From NCBI GenBank assembly GCA_026119935.1, contig JALRMH010000015.1:372001-436000 (forward strand): DNA of 64,000 nt. The letters are read 5' to 3'. Shown in pieces: positions 45,601 through 57,773 of this stretch. The notes under the pieces were generated by a model. It made no database searches and was not told the DNA's origin. It was given only the letters and a program-made list of their open reading frames with translations. Positions within the stretch are counted from its first letter, which is position 1. Each line of letters opens with the position of its first letter. Origin of the DNA: Endothia cerciana (taxonomy: Eukaryota > Ascomycota > Sordariomycetes > Diaporthales > Cryphonectriaceae). The position numbers and the translations under genes are program-made.

Positions 45601-46762
45601 TTGACGTCTTATTTAGAGAGAATGTTGATGTTCAAGGTCCGTATCTGGTAAGGTCATACAGAGTGAAGAGCTGCCGTTCACGAATGGGGAGCAGCCCAGA
45701 ACAAACCCTTACAACCTGGGGACCGAGTCCGACTTTTATCAACACGTCCAGGTCCCTCCTCAGGAGCCCGCCAACGGAGGTCACTCGATCCAAGAAGTCA
45801 TAAGTCGTTCCGTGGTTGAAGAGGCCCCATGCCCATCTGGACGGTGAAGCCATTCCCAACCCTCCATCGCCGAATGAGGGGCGCCCGTTCCTCGCCACAG
45901 CCGAAGCATCTCCCGCCGGGCCAGCACTAGAGGGCTTGACAGGTTCCAGCGCTCGTCGTTCGCGGTCTCGTGACCCAAACATGCACTGCCTCGCCTGTGG
46001 CTTGGTAGCTGTCAAGCAGGCACTAGTGATGGACCGCTTATGGCGGTCCCGCGCTAGATGGCTTCGAGTAGGCTTCGAGTAGGCTTCGAGAAGGCTTCGG
46101 TCCAAATGAACAGGGTCCGACCCAGGTAAGCAATGTTGGCCCTCAGACGAGGCTTCACCGCCACCCCTTCGGCGTCCCTGAAGATGAGGTCATGCCCTGG
46201 TATCGACCATTCTGAACGTCACCTGTCAGGGTGTTCGAAGATCTTGACCGAGTCGGAGCCTGACTTCCCATCTGCATGTGTCCTTCCGTCGCCAGGGACT
46301 TACCATCTCTCAAATAGGCTGACCTAATCAACATCGGCGGCGGCAGCGCAACTCTTGCGAGCAGGTGGTCAGGTGGTCAGGCCCGACCTTCGTGCAGAAG
46401 CTTTATTGATCTTGGTCTCTAAAAGTCTACCTCACCAGGCTGGCTCATCTGAAAGCGTAGTCTGGCCCTAATGTAATATCGAATAGGGATGGTCCTCGTC
46501 ACTCGCCAACGTGAGGAGATGGTTAGCTCAATGCGAATGCCGGTCGGATCCTGAACTCCACGCACGAAAGACGCCGAAATCCCTCCCAATCCACCAAAGT
46601 CCGTCATCAGCATCCATCAGTCTATGTCTGGGTCGTAGGTCGAAATAAGCGATGCCGCCCGCAGTTGTCTCAAGGGTAATGCATGAAATCGAAGTTCCCA
46701 TCACTAAAGATGGGTTACAGGCGTTCTCTTTCGTCTTCGCATAATGTCTTCACGTCATGTAC
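45601..46762. other. Intergenic with a short tandem repeat
   Basis: No gene supported. Three to four copies of GGCTTCGAGTA lie at about 46063-46100. It also holds the 3' flank of the MINDY gene. Confidence 0.5.
46063..46100. repeat. 11-bp tandem repeat GGCTTCGAGTA
   Basis: Consecutive units GGCTTCGAGTA, GGCTTCGAGTA, GGCTTCGAGAA, then a partial GGCTTCGG. Intergenic minisatellite-like stretch. Confidence 0.8.
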
Positions 46763-49564
46763 CTACATGACAATACAGTCTCTATCCCTACCACCGCCGC
46801 CCGCAGCAGCCGGCGGGACACCCTGTCGATACGCACTACTTCCCCTCCTGAATCCGCCAGTGGGCGGACTATGCGGTATCCCTGCGACACCCAGAGCTCG
46901 CGACGGCAGCAACCTAGGCGTACTACTCGACGGCACAGGGCTGCCTACCGATGGGGTTGAGCTCGAGTTAGGGTGACTCGGATGACCCACAGGCGGGACG
47001 TATGGTCTATCATTCGCAGCATCTTCGTACGATGGCGGCGCATCGTCATCATCTGCATCAGCAGGTCGGGTTACCCCTTGCGAGCGGAGAACCGGTGGCA
47101 CTAGGGGTCTAACATGCTGCTGCACGGGCCGACCACCGCGCGCTGCCGCAGTGTTTGCACCACCCCGTGCCACGCTAGAGGAGGAGCGTCGGCCGACTGG
47201 TGTTTGTGCTGGCTGCTGACCGGTATTGCTGGTACTCCCCTGTCGTGTCCCAACGGGGCCGCCGCGCACCGCCTGCTGCTCAATGAATTGCTCGGAGAGC
47301 TGGGCTTCGCGGCGTCGCTGGGCTTGCTCAGTGCGATGGCGCTGGTCTTCTTCCTCTTGAAGTTGAAGGGCCAGGGCGAGGTCGTGATCTTCCTGTTCCT
47401 TTGGTGACAGTGGTGGCTCCTCGCGTTCGTTCTTACCCTTTCCTTTCTTGCCTTGGACCGTCGTCCACCCCTGCTGGCTGTTGGGTGCAGAAGCGCTCCC
47501 TGGTGCCGCGTATTGCTCGGTTTGAGATGGTCCTCCAACGAGCCTGAAGTCGCCTGAAAAGTATTCAGACCGTTCGCCGTTGACATCGACTAATGACTCC
47601 CAGACAACCTCTTGGTGTCCTGCGTAGCCCGCATCGGTGACGAGGGCAAATATCTGTAGGGTCTGCGGGTGGCGGTAGAGAGTAGAGAAGTGGTCATTCC
47701 TGAACAAGATAGCCACGGAGCCAGGTCGCATAGCCTTAGTAATGACCTGGAGACCCCATGGCGTCAACTGCGTGGCGGCCGAGTACAGGAAAGACTTGAT
47801 GGCCAGGACGTCCCGATAGAGACCTTGTTCCTCTGCTGACAGACCCTCGCCGTTAGGATTGCTGAGCTTGTCTTCTAGCTCTTCCTCCCTGAACAGGATG
47901 TTCTGAGCATCTTCGTATGACTCCCCCTGGCGTTTGAATGCGTTGTAAGCCGGGTCATCCTTCGAGGGCAGCCACCCATGGATCAGTGGTATCTTGAATG
48001 TCCTGTAGAATGCCATCTCCCTTGTGTCCTCAAAGGTGCCAGGTATCAAATCCCCCCTCTCGGTCGGGTGTACATGTGTGAGAGAGGTTCGCTTGAACGC
48101 CCTCTCGGTTTCCTCCGTTGGGACGAACCGAGGATTGACGTTCATGCCGGTGTGCAGACCCTTCAGAAAGTCATACAGCTCCGTGATATCCGGCAGCGAC
48201 ACATCTGGGGTCATCCTCCTCTCGGACATTAGCTCCTCGAAGACGGCGTTGAGGAGCAGGTCGAGGCTGATTTGTTCTCTCGTCTTAAGGGTGTTCACCA
48301 GAACGGCGTCTTCGGCGTTCACTGGGGTCGACAGTGTCAGCGCGTTGACGAGCGCCATCAGTGGACATGGGCCATTCGCATTCTGGATCAGTATCGGCGA
48401 CTTCCGCAGCTCCTTGGCCGCCACTGCGTCGTGCCAGTGGATATTCTTGACCTGATATGTTTCCGTCCTCGCAGAGATTTGGCTTCTTGGCGGCGGCGCT
48501 TGGGCCTTTTCGTTGCTGCGTGGGGGCAGGTTCGATGCTTTATCATTGGCTTGTATCGTGGGCTGGAAGGGCCCTCCGGTGCCAGATGGACCAGGTGTTG
48601 GCTCGTTGTCAATCAGATTCCACTCATCTCCGCGCGTACCCTCTGCCAGGAGGCCTGACCCCGGAAGTGCGGCCATGGGTGCTTTGCCCTTATCCTGCAT
48701 CGCAAGATCATCCCAGGCATGACTGTCTTCTTCCAGTGCCTCGCCTTCCAATGACTTGCGGAACGAAGGGGGTATGGCGATGGGAGACTTTTCGGGTTCA
48801 GGAAGCTCGTCGCCCCAGCCGGCCTTTTCGTCATGTGGTACGAACTGCTCAGCCGGATAGGCTGGGGGTGGGGGTGGTCCAGTGGATGGTGCCCGTGAGG
48901 GGACTTGAGAAGCCCAGATGTTATGCGCAGGTTCCTGGTCCGGCCCTGTGGACAGCAGCGAAGGCACGATCGGCTTCTGCTGGTCATCGAGCGCTGGCTG
49001 CCACGGGTTGTTGCTTGGGTCGTTGAGATTCAGCTTGCCGAGGTTCTCGGACGGGGGCATGGGGGGGGTCTCGGTAGAGGTCGGTAGTACGGTGGCACTA
49101 CGCTGTCCACCTGACAGTGACATCTTCCTCCTGAACGGGTTCGTCTCAGCAGGACTCTCTACCCCGGCCGCATGCAAATCTCGGTCGGGTGTGCTGCTCT
49201 TTGCCCTGTCCTCCCATTCTGCAGTCATAGTTGGTGGCAATGTGCTGGGACCCTCGACATGGTCAATCACATCTGCCGCTGCGTCACCACCTCCTGCGGC
49301 TGGCGCCTGGCCTTCTTTCTTCTCTTTTCCTTGGCGCAGTGACCCTGATGTATCTTGTTCCTCGTCTCCGTCTTCGCCCCCGCTTGCACTGGACCGCTCC
49401 CAGCTATCGACGTCCGAGTCTGGGGCTTCGGTCTGCCCAACCTGGTCGACCTCGACAGTAGCCGGAGTGGCGGCTGCTTCCTCACGTGTGCCCTGCATGT
49501 TGAGATATGAAGCAGAACTTGGGTCGGCGATGGCGTCCTCCTGCAGGGGCTTTTGTGTGATCAT
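46763..49564 (-). CDS. MINDY-family (FAM63) deubiquitinase with CaaX end
   Basis: Single exon, 933 aa. The N-terminal 370 residues are acidic, Pro/Ser-rich and probably disordered. The catalytic domain starts near TYQVKNIHWHDAVAAKELRK. It has the hallmark ILIQNANGPCPLMALVNALT with nucleophile Cys400, and RNDHFSTLYRHPQTLQIFAL carrying the catalytic His (near 625). An acidic and glutamine-rich helix follows (QEDHDLALALQLQEEEDQRH), resembling a ubiquitin-interacting motif. MINDY enzymes trim K48-linked ubiquitin chains. The last four residues are CIVM, a CaaX box expected to be farnesylated, so the enzyme is probably membrane-anchored by its C-terminus. The start is the only sensible ATG upstream of the acidic region. 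Confidence 0.9.
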   Translation of the reverse strand: MITQKPLQEDAIADPSSASYLNMQGTREEAAATPATVEVDQVGQTEAPDSDVDSWERSSASGGEDGDEEQDTSGSLRQGKEKKEGQAPAAGGGDAAADVIDHVEGPSTLPPTMTAEWEDRAKSSTPDRDLHAAGVESPAETNPFRRKMSLSGGQRSATVLPTSTETPPMPPSENLGKLNLNDPSNNPWQPALDDQQKPIVPSLLSTGPDQEPAHNIWASQVPSRAPSTGPPPPPAYPAEQFVPHDEKAGWGDELPEPEKSPIAIPPSFRKSLEGEALEEDSHAWDDLAMQDKGKAPMAALPGSGLLAEGTRGDEWNLIDNEPTPGPSGTGGPFQPTIQANDKASNLPPRSNEKAQAPPPRSQISARTETYQVKNIHWHDAVAAKELRKSPILIQNANGPCPLMALVNALTLSTPVNAEDAVLVNTLKTREQISLDLLLNAVFEELMSERRMTPDVSLPDITELYDFLKGLHTGMNVNPRFVPTEETERAFKRTSLTHVHPTERGDLIPGTFEDTREMAFYRTFKIPLIHGWLPSKDDPAYNAFKRQGESYEDAQNILFREEELEDKLSNPNGEGLSAEEQGLYRDVLAIKSFLYSAATQLTPWGLQVITKAMRPGSVAILFRNDHFSTLYRHPQTLQIFALVTDAGYAGHQEVVWESLVDVNGERSEYFSGDFRLVGGPSQTEQYAAPGSASAPNSQQGWTTVQGKKGKGKNEREEPPLSPKEQEDHDLALALQLQEEEDQRHRTEQAQRRREAQLSEQFIEQQAVRGGPVGTRQGSTSNTGQQPAQTPVGRRSSSSVARGGANTAAARGGRPVQQHVRPLVPPVLRSQGVTRPADADDDDAPPSYEDAANDRPYVPPVGHPSHPNSSSTPSVGSPVPSSSTPRLLPSRALGVAGIPHSPPTGGFRRGSSAYRQGVPPAAAGGGGRDRDCIVM

Positions 49565-50910
49565 TTGGAGGGGCGCTCTCTAGTCGACGTGGGGGGCATG
49601 GGCGGGTGGAGCCCACAATGATACCGCGAGCGTCTCCTCTCCAGGTCAGCGTCAAGAGGGGCGTGGAAATACAGAGACTGCAGCATTTAGCACCTGAAGA
49701 GCTGCTCTTGAACACGGGTGGTTGAGCGGCATGGACAATCGGCGCAAGGGTGACGTTGGTGTTTTCACGCGGTCTGTCAAACAGCTTCGAGGGCCTGGTA
49801 GGTATGGGTAGCGATATACAGTCGGGTCAATGGAGACGTTATGATGAAGGATAGAGGAGTACAGTCGGCGACTCTGAATGCCAGCAAGGCAATCAGGGTA
49901 GGAAAACAAGCTTGGCTCGAGGAGCAAGAGCAGATGCGAGATGTCGTCGCCCTGTGGAGGGCCGTCCCAGTCCCAGGCCCAGCCACGCGGGTGGGCTGAC
50001 CCGCTATGGGGTATGTACGTACAGGCGGGCACTGTGAGGGGTGACGGGTCACTGTGAACAGGGGTCCCTTAGCTATGTCCCTGGTAGAGCACCCCAGCCA
50101 CAGACCAATACGTGACTAGATACGTCTTCTTAACAGCCCCAAGATGCGATACCATCATGATGAGGTGGACCTACTCAAGTTGCAAGCAAGGTTTGCCAGT
50201 TTGCTGTTACAGTCTGCTCACCAACTCCTGACAGCAGAGGACAAGGAGTACTCTTCTGGCCGGTGTTACATTGGAAGTGTCAGCATCCATGCTCAATCAT
50301 CTCGAGAAACTGCTGCCTAAACCTGCAGAATACTCGAGAAGCCTTCAGGACTCTCGAGAACCCCCGACCTTACATTGAGCAGAGGAGCGTCATACCACGA
50401 TCCAACACACGAGACCATCTTGTGCCCATCAACATTTAAGCAGCGTATGCCTGTTTTATTTGTCGGATTACCTGTCCCCAGCTGGACAGGATAGGGCCGT
50501 GGGACTTTCACAGAAATGATAAAAGAGCATCTGGTCGGATCGACCCATCATCCGTCTTATCACATATGCATGAGGGCCCGGCCATTTGTGCTAAATGGAG
50601 CTCAATTGCTGGTGTATAGATTCTACACCGCAAAAACGGGTAAGCGAGTCCCAGGAAAAATCCAGAAGAGGTACACAGTCGATAGATGTTCAAGTGCTGC
50701 ATCGTCATTCTGACTTCAGATTGGGGATCTCCTATGCCAACATCTGCTATGAGACATGGGACTACTTCTCCGGGCTGAAGGAGCAGCACCGGGTCATTGT
50801 ATAATTGAAATCTCTTTTTGAGGTTCCAGCTTACTATCGTCCTGATTGTGTGTATTACAACATCTCTAGAAATTACAAAACGTTTGAAGCATGTGGCGCC
50901 ACCCGAGATC
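49565..50910. other. Intergenic, no gene supported
   Basis: MINDY promoter side and 3' flank of the secreted-protein gene. Several open frames of 60-190 codons on the minus strand (50508-51086 among them) lack coding character or overlap the secreted gene in another frame. Confidence 0.45.
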
Positions 50911-52184
50911 CTAATTGCCTTCCAGTGACTGGAGCTCGCACGCCAAGCTGACGGCATCATTGGCATCGCCGACGCCCTCAGAAAGTACCGAGATGCTCTC
51001 CCCGAGGGCGCCCACCCACTCAAAGCCGGGCAGTGCGGAGAGCGTCCCCGTGATGATACCCCCGATGGTCCCAATCGCCGACCCAAGCGAGTCCGCGTCG
51101 CACAGGTAGTCGTTACCCGTGTTGCCGCTGAAGACGAGGTCGACGCCCAGGCTCTGCGGCGAGTGCGTGTCGCCCGTATCGTCGGTCCATATGCTCTGCG
51201 CGAGCGCGGCCACGTTCGTCATGTTGGCGGAACCGATGACCTCCAGGCCGTTGTACTGGCGCGAGTTGTTCGGGATCACCGAGCTGGCCATGAAGGCCCC
51301 CGCCACGGACGAGATGAGCGCCTGCAGGACGGTGTTGTCGGTGACGGACATGAACGGGATGCTGAGCGAGACGCTGCCGTCGTGCCAGGCGATGGGGACG
51401 CCGCTCTCGACGTAGTTGATGCCCGTGATCTCGGGCACCTTACAGGTGACCATCGTGGAGCTCGGGGCGACGGTCCCGCACCCCTCGCTCAAGGCACTCG
51501 AGATTGACGTGAACAGCGCGCTGCCTGTCAGGGTCCCGATGTTCTGAGACGCACTTGGGTTCAGCTCCAGAGAGAGCGACTTGCCAGCTTTGATGGTGGT
51601 GGAGGCGCCAGCGCCCGCCCAACCGCCGTCCGGATAGTAATTAGTGGTCGCATACTATTAGAGTTGGATAGTAGAGGGCCAGGTCAGCAAGGGTCCAATC
51701 ATCGTAATGCGATTTCCCTTTGGATACCTACAGCGATGACGGCTGAATTCGAGAATGTACTTGTATAGGGGTATGGGTTGGCCGACGTGGCAATAGTGAC
51801 CACAGTACTGATGCCATCACACCCGACCGAAGTGCTGCCGCCAGAAGTGGCGGTGGTGTGAGGCAAGACACCATCGAAACCCTCGCACTCGCAGCCATTC
51901 CCACCACTTACGGATGGGTCGGCGTAGTTGTAGCAGCCGCTGACAGAAATAGTAGTCAGGGAGTCGCGCCGGTCCAGTTCAAGAGGCGGAAAGTCTGGGC
52001 CCGTCGTGATCTCGGCAGCGGAAGGGGCTGTCTGTACAGGGCGGACATCGGCTTGGTGAGGAAGCTCAGCGTTGGCGACAGGCCTGTAACAAAGTCAGCA
52101 AGGAGAGTATAGACTATGGCTAATGGTTGAAGTATACCCAGCAACTGCGCCCGCAGCGGCGAAGGATAGTATGAGAAGATACAT
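50911..52184 (-). CDS. Secreted protein, unknown function
   Basis: Three exons: 52184-52138, 52083-51732 and 51654-50911; 380 aa. MYLLILSFAAAGAVAG is a signal peptide, cleavable after AVA. The join gives GPVANAELPHQADV, with LDRRD as a possible Kex2-type processing site. The mature part has ISVSGCYNYADPSVSGGNGC (paired cysteines), ATTNYYPDGGWAGAGASTTI, FTSISSALSEGCGTVA and SVSLSIPFMSVTDNTVLQAL, and ends LACELQSLEGN. Cysteine-containing, Ser/Thr-rich, no membrane segment besides the signal. I do not recognise a family. It resembles ascomycete extracellular proteins of unknown role. The acceptor at 52084 was chosen because only it restores the downstream frame. Confidence 0.72.
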
Positions 52185-53983
52185 TATATTCGCGGAAGTC
52201 AGCCGTCAATAAAAACTTATCGTGCTCAAGATTGCAAGATTCAGATTTGTGCCCAACACAGTCCTGTCTGAGGTCTCAACATTCCCGGAGGACAGGAAGG
52301 AGAAGAGCAGCAGCGATAGTACTTATATATGCCACCGGGAGCAACTGGAGGCGCCTTCCTTGCGAGTCACTATCATCAACCATGCTGTCAGATTTACCAC
52401 TGCAGGCATGGCATTATGTGCAATCATCTGCAGGGAGGCGCATCGGCCGAGATGACGAGGACCGCTTCCACGCCCCCAAAAGCCCACTAGATATCAAACA
52501 TATGGTCACTGATCAGTGGCCTCGGAGGGCCCATGTTTTCAGCTCGAGCTTACGCCTAGTCCAATCTATCAGTACGACAATTTCAACGTCGAAAACCCGG
52601 TGGATCATTTCCTGGCATGTCCAGTGGCGCGGGTCCTGCAGTCGAGCTTCTATAACAAGACTGATGGACAAGAGGATTCATGATGGAACACAGATCGATC
52701 AGCTCATTTAAAATTGCTGTTGTTGATTATAATGTCGGCATTATAAGTACATATACAGTTACAATGCAACCATAGCGCGCCAGGATCTAGTCCGAAAAAA
52801 TAGGCCTCGACCAGGGAGTCAAAGAACCATCTCCCCACATGTAAGCATAAGCAGCGCCAACTGAAACCCGGCCACGATAAGGATCGAACGGCCAAAAGAA
52901 TACACCCTTCGAGTCCGAGCTCGCACTCGTTCAGATGAGGACAAAGGCCCATCCCACAACCTGGGGCTTCGACATGTTGTGTCGGTTTACAGGCTGGGTC
53001 CCATTGTTTGTTTGTTTTGTTTGGTCGAGTTCCACTGCAGTGGTCATTTTTATATCCTCAGTCATCTTGGATCATGATCGCATCAGAGAAATTGGATGTG
53101 GCTGTACGATACCAAATCTCCCGAGTATTCCTACCCTGAATTTCCCTGATCCTGCCGTTGAGAACTTCCCTGTATAGGTGTTGTCCGTGGCGACAGCTAA
53201 TCATTAACAAACTCAGGTGGAGCACGCTTTGGTGCCCCCGGGGGCCTGTGTATTGAACTTTCTCAGGACGGTGAGGGCTCTTCATAGGCCGTACCAGGAC
53301 CAGGCATATTGCTTCCTGCCTAAGGGTCCAGATGCTTCCTTCATGTACATAGAATATACCGCTGAGTGCAAAATGAATACGTGGAATGTAACACTTCTTG
53401 GTAAACATTGGACAGCTGAAGAAGTAGACTCTGATGAAAGAAGAGTATTCCTTGGCAAGACCCTCGGGACTGTTTATTCCAGTGTTTTGATTTTTTTTTT
53501 ACGCCTTCTTGTAGGGACTCTACTGGGGCTGGGTCTACTCCCAAGTGATAGGGTTCGAGACTAGCAATGATTATTGTCCACTGATGCCAATCGCCAGTTT
53601 GCCTGCAAGGGCTTTTAGCAGTGGGTGCTCTCCCCGTCGCAGAGGTTGCTATGAGCTACTCTATCTCCTCGCAAAGATATTCATCCTCCACAATCGTAGG
53701 TGGCCACTGCCCTCTACCACACCTCGAACTGCAAGGTCGTTGGTCCTGTTTAATGCTTACACTGGTCTTGATACAATGGAGTTAAAAAATGAGTTTGTAG
53801 TGCTAACTATAGGATCCTGGCATGATGATGAGTCCTGCTCATTGGCACCATCCTGACCAACTTGCCTCTCAGACTACTGCATTGCATCGGCCAGCCCTGA
53901 ACAATGAGAGAAATCCAGAGTAATATTGGCACGTCTGCGGGGAAGATGCAGATGTCCTCGTCTCCACATGGACTGCCGGAGCC
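52185..53983. other. Intergenic, no gene supported
   Basis: 1.8 kb with short, non-coding-looking frames. Possible decayed repeat DNA, but no element is recognised. Confidence 0.45.
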
Positions 53984-54418
53984 CTAGGGCCTCACTTGAG
54001 CAACGACGGTCTCCGTCCTTTCGGGCCTCATCACGCCGTCATAGAACTTGCACGACTCGGTGCCGTCGCTGTTAGTGGTACAGGTCGCCATGGGGCCCCT
54101 CTTCAAGGGTTCAGCCTTGACTGGCTCATCCATCAGCCCCCCGAACTCCAGGCTGCCAGGTATGTCGGCAGCCGTGGGGGCGGGCTCCGCATGCTCTTGC
54201 GTTCCTGACGGTCCGCTCTCTCTGTCCTGGGCAAACTCGGAGGGTGGAATCCTGTGTCGGTGTCGGGTAGTTTCGGATGTCCGTCGAGGGTGACGCCATC
54301 AACTGAGCCTTGACATCTTGTTAAGGAGTGCCAGCCGGCGGCCAGGGGTGCAGAGGCACAGCCTTGAAGCTGCAGGAGGGCAAGTGCGGCGGCGGTGTTC
54401 GAAACGCATGATGTATAT
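53984..54418 (-). pseudogene. Small secreted protein gene with two frameshifts
   Basis: ATG at 54418 (MRF) is followed one frame away by a signal-peptide-like core NTAAALALLQLQGCASAPLA. The same frame continues WHSLTRCQGSVDGVTLDGHP and TDTGFHPP. At about 54240 sense moves to a second frame (EFAQDRESGPSGTQEHAEPA, then GGLMDEPVKAEPLKRGPMAT and CTTNSDGTESCKFYDGVMRP) with a stop at 53984-53986. The second shift is explained by loss of one G in a CCG-GAG context. No splice sites fit either junction. About 140 residues, four or so cysteines, no known family: a broken effector-like secreted protein. Confidence 0.5.
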
Positions 54419-55695
54419 CTTAGCCGGTAGGGTGGTGGTGGTCAATGGATCAGGGTGGACGAGCTCGGAGGAGTTGAAGTGAAGTTTCCAACCAGGCAGA
54501 AATATGTAAGTGAACGATATTGAGAGATTGTGATGAAGCTTATTCTGAGGAAGTTGGCAACAATATTGAGCCACTGCCAGAGCGGCGGGAGAAGATGAGA
54601 ATGATTGAGCATATTTGGTGATGGATGAGTTTTCAATACGCCCATGATGATTTTCGGGATGCCAAGGGGTCTTATATGGTCAAAAGGTTTGTGTTCAGAT
54701 GCTATGTATTTACCTATGCCTCATCGGCACCAGACTGCCAGTTACTACTGCAATCAGCACATATTCACACCAAAATCCAAACAAGTTGTTCGTTCGGGCT
54801 ATGCATATGCGATGATCGATCTGCAGGTCTTCTTTTCTGGTCGCAGAGAGCCCGTGACACTGCTCACCACTGGTGGGCCCGGTTTATTGGAAGCCAGGCT
54901 GGGACTCGTCACACTCAGCAAACAACCCGCTGCTCATACATACGCGGCATCTGGCCAGTACGAGTTTATCAGATGCATATCCAGCAAGAGTCGCTAACCA
55001 TGTTGCATCTCCAGCTTCGTCAGCAGGCCCCACTGATGACTGTCAGTTCGAGGTGACTGTGACCATAGATGAACCGCTGCTCATATGGGGCGCCGAAGGT
55101 GTATGGCCGAGTCTATCTAGCCTTGCCAGGCGAGGCCTCGATCTCACCACAATCGGACAGAAAGAGCACATGCTCATGGCTGAGGCTTCCCTAAAGAGGC
55201 TTGCAGTGCTGTGCCATTATCGGGATGTCTCAAAGGACGGCATCACCACCAATCAAACTAGATAACTATTGTGCTGCTCTCGAGGTCTTGACCATGTCAG
55301 CTACTCACCCTTTTACCCCAAGGACCGGCAACCGTTCGGACTCCCTGGTTGTGGATATCGGAACATGCCACAGGAGCCGTGGTTAGTTTGACCGATCGGC
55401 TTCTGCACCCGCTGGCGCGCGAGGGGGGCCAACCTGGCTTGAAGGTAAAGATCCAAAGAGACCATCCACCCAAACCAGACGAGAACCCCGCTCCTAGATC
55501 CGCTAAACGCCGTGGCTGAGACAGATGGGACGAGGCCCGCATAATACAGTTGAGAAAGGTGCTTGTTCATTATAACCAGGATATCTCATGCCCTCAGTCT
55601 ATGGTTCATGCTCGCCGTGGAGGAGCCGCTCCTCACGCGCCCACCGCAGCTTTCTCCTATGCAATCCACAAACAGAATCACGGCCGCTCCGCCTG
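54419..55695. other. Intergenic, no gene supported
   Basis: Upstream flank of the broken secreted-protein gene and 3' flank of HLJ1. No frame with coding character. Confidence 0.45.
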
Positions 55696-56881
55696 TCACT
55701 TCGACACGCCCAACTTTTCAAGGCGCCGGCAGCTCACGGGCTCGTATCGATTCGCGACGTCCATCTTCTCGGGGTCCTGCGTAAACCACCCCTGCGCGGC
55801 ATCATACAACCTCTGCCTGTACATCATCTCAGCCTCACACTCGGCCCTCAGGTGCTTGACCAGCCCGATCTCGGCGTTGTTGTCGAGCCGCGACAGCTGC
55901 GACTTGGAGTAGCCCTTGACGTCCTGCGGGTTGACGTAGTACTTGACGTTGAGTTTCGGGGTGACGCGCTCGTGCATGTAGGGGTATTCGGGGGCGTCAA
56001 AGACCATGCGGGGCCCGGACGGCGCCGAGCCGCCCGAGAACAACGAGGAGAGCAGTGGGAACAGGAAGAGGAAGATGATGGGCAGCAGGCCCATCAGGGT
56101 GTTGAAGAAGCCGTTGTCTTGGGCCTGCTCGTTCTCGCGGGGTCGTCTGCGCGGGCGGCCGCCGCCGAACTGGTGGACGCGTATGCCCGGCCCGCCGCCG
56201 AAGTTAAAGACGAACTGGGGACCTGTGTCGAAGCCTTGCTCGTCAGTCAACATCTCTGCCATGCCCGTCCGGGGACGGCCCGTGTCCCTGCGCGGGGTGC
56301 GTGTACTCACCGCCAAACGGTCCACCGCCAAACCCACCACCACCAAAGAAGCGCTGGAACATCTCCTCGGGACTTATGTCATCCTCCCACATGCCCCCGC
56401 CCATGCCGCCGCCGCCTCCTCCTCCTCCTCCTCCCCCTCCTCCTCCTCCTGCCGCCGCCTGCCTCGCCCCGAAGCCCCCGAAGGGATTCTGCGCCTGCGC
56501 CTGGCCAAAGCGGCTGTCCGGGTCCCCGCCGAACTTGTCATACCTGTCCCTCTTCTCCTTGTCCCCCAGGATGCTGAACGCCCTCGCGACCATCTTGAAC
56601 GCCTCGTCGGCATGCTCGTGGCCGTTCTTGTCGGGGTGTGTCAGGAGTGACTGCTTGCGGTAGGCCTTCTTGATGTCGGCCTCCGTGCACGTCGCGCGCA
56701 CGGCCTCTAGGCCGAGGATGTCGTAGAACGCCGTCGGCTTGCACCGGCGGATGCGCAGGACGGCGGCCTTCTGCTCGACCGTGTACTTGCGCTCCTGGTT
56801 GCCCTGGTTGGGGTCGCGGCTGCGGGAGGCGCCATTGGAGTTTGATGCGTCCGCCCCCGAGGCGGTTGCGCTGGGCGGCAT
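55696..56881 (-). CDS. HLJ1: ER membrane DnaJ (HLJ1/DNAJB12-type)
   Basis: Two exons, 56881-56311 and 56234-55696 (intron GTGAGT...GCAAG), 369 aa. J domain at about residues 49-120: TAFYDILGLEAVRATCTEAD, then SLLTHPDKNGHEHADEAFKM with the HPD tripeptide, and SILGDKEKRDRYDKFGGD. A Gly-rich region with about 15 consecutive glycines follows, then WEDDISPEEMFQRFFGGGGF. One membrane segment, MGLLPIIFLFLFPLLSSLFS, and the DUF1977-type C-terminus follow (VKYYVNPQDVKGYSKSQLSR). HLJ1 stimulates Hsp70 at the cytosolic face of the ER in ER-associated degradation. Divergent from AIM19 with about 890 bp between. Confidence 0.92.
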
Positions 56882-57773
56882 GGTGCCGGGCCCTGCTCGG
56901 ATAGATGGGACGTCGGCTGGGGCGGCAGGTGACCCGGGGGTGGTCGGGAAGGGGATGGCTATTGAGGCGGTGCGGCCAGATCTACAGCTGGGGAGACGGC
57001 AAGATCGGATGTGTTGTCGTCGCTAGCTCGGCAGGGTACGGATGGGCGAGGGTATGGGAACGGAGCCAGCGGTGACAGCCTGGTTAGCGAGTGGGATGTG
57101 GGATGTGGGAGTTCAATACTGTAGCAACCGAGTCAAAACCCTGTCCGGGGGAGGAGGCTTCGCGGGCTTGAGGGCGGGAGGTCGACAGGCCGAGGCCGTT
57201 CTGGTGAAAATGCGACGGTTGTTCGGGGCGGTATCGATCCAGTCGTGAAAGAGGATCTCCTGTCCCCTTGGCTGCGCAGGTGGCTTCTTTACGCTGGATA
57301 GCGTCGTCAGAATGGTGACAGGCAGTCACAACGAACCAGAGAATGACACTTCAGACGAGCAGCGCAGCGAGAAGGTTTGCAGATGCAAAATATCTTATCT
57401 GTCTGCAGGAGGTGTTCGTTGACTGGAGAGTGCTGACGCAGCCTTGGCACACTGGCAAAAAGAAACCTTGCATCCCCCATACATACCACGGTACCGCCCT
57501 GCCATCCTCGCTGTCGCTGTCGAAAGCACCTGGCACCGATTAAGTGGCAGCTTAGTCATTCTAGTGGGGCCCCCTGCTGAGCCCCTGTCGCATTCTGAAC
57601 CCCAGAATATTTTCGCTACGTCAGTGAGCAGATGCGGGTAAAAGAGAAAGGGAGAAAAAAAAAAAAAAAAAAAAAAAAGGAGTGTCACCGAGACATCATC
57701 ATCTTCGAAATAAAGAGGCTCCCTCTCACTAATTGACACCCATCTCTCCTGCCTGCCACCACAGAACCACAAG
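56882..57773. other. Divergent promoter region HLJ1/AIM19
   Basis: No gene supported. A run of about 24 A (57655-57678) lies about 95 bp upstream of the AIM19 ATG. Confidence 0.5.

Noticed and set aside
45632..46105. 157-codon minus frame
   Set aside because: It runs through the 11-bp tandem repeat and has no coding character.
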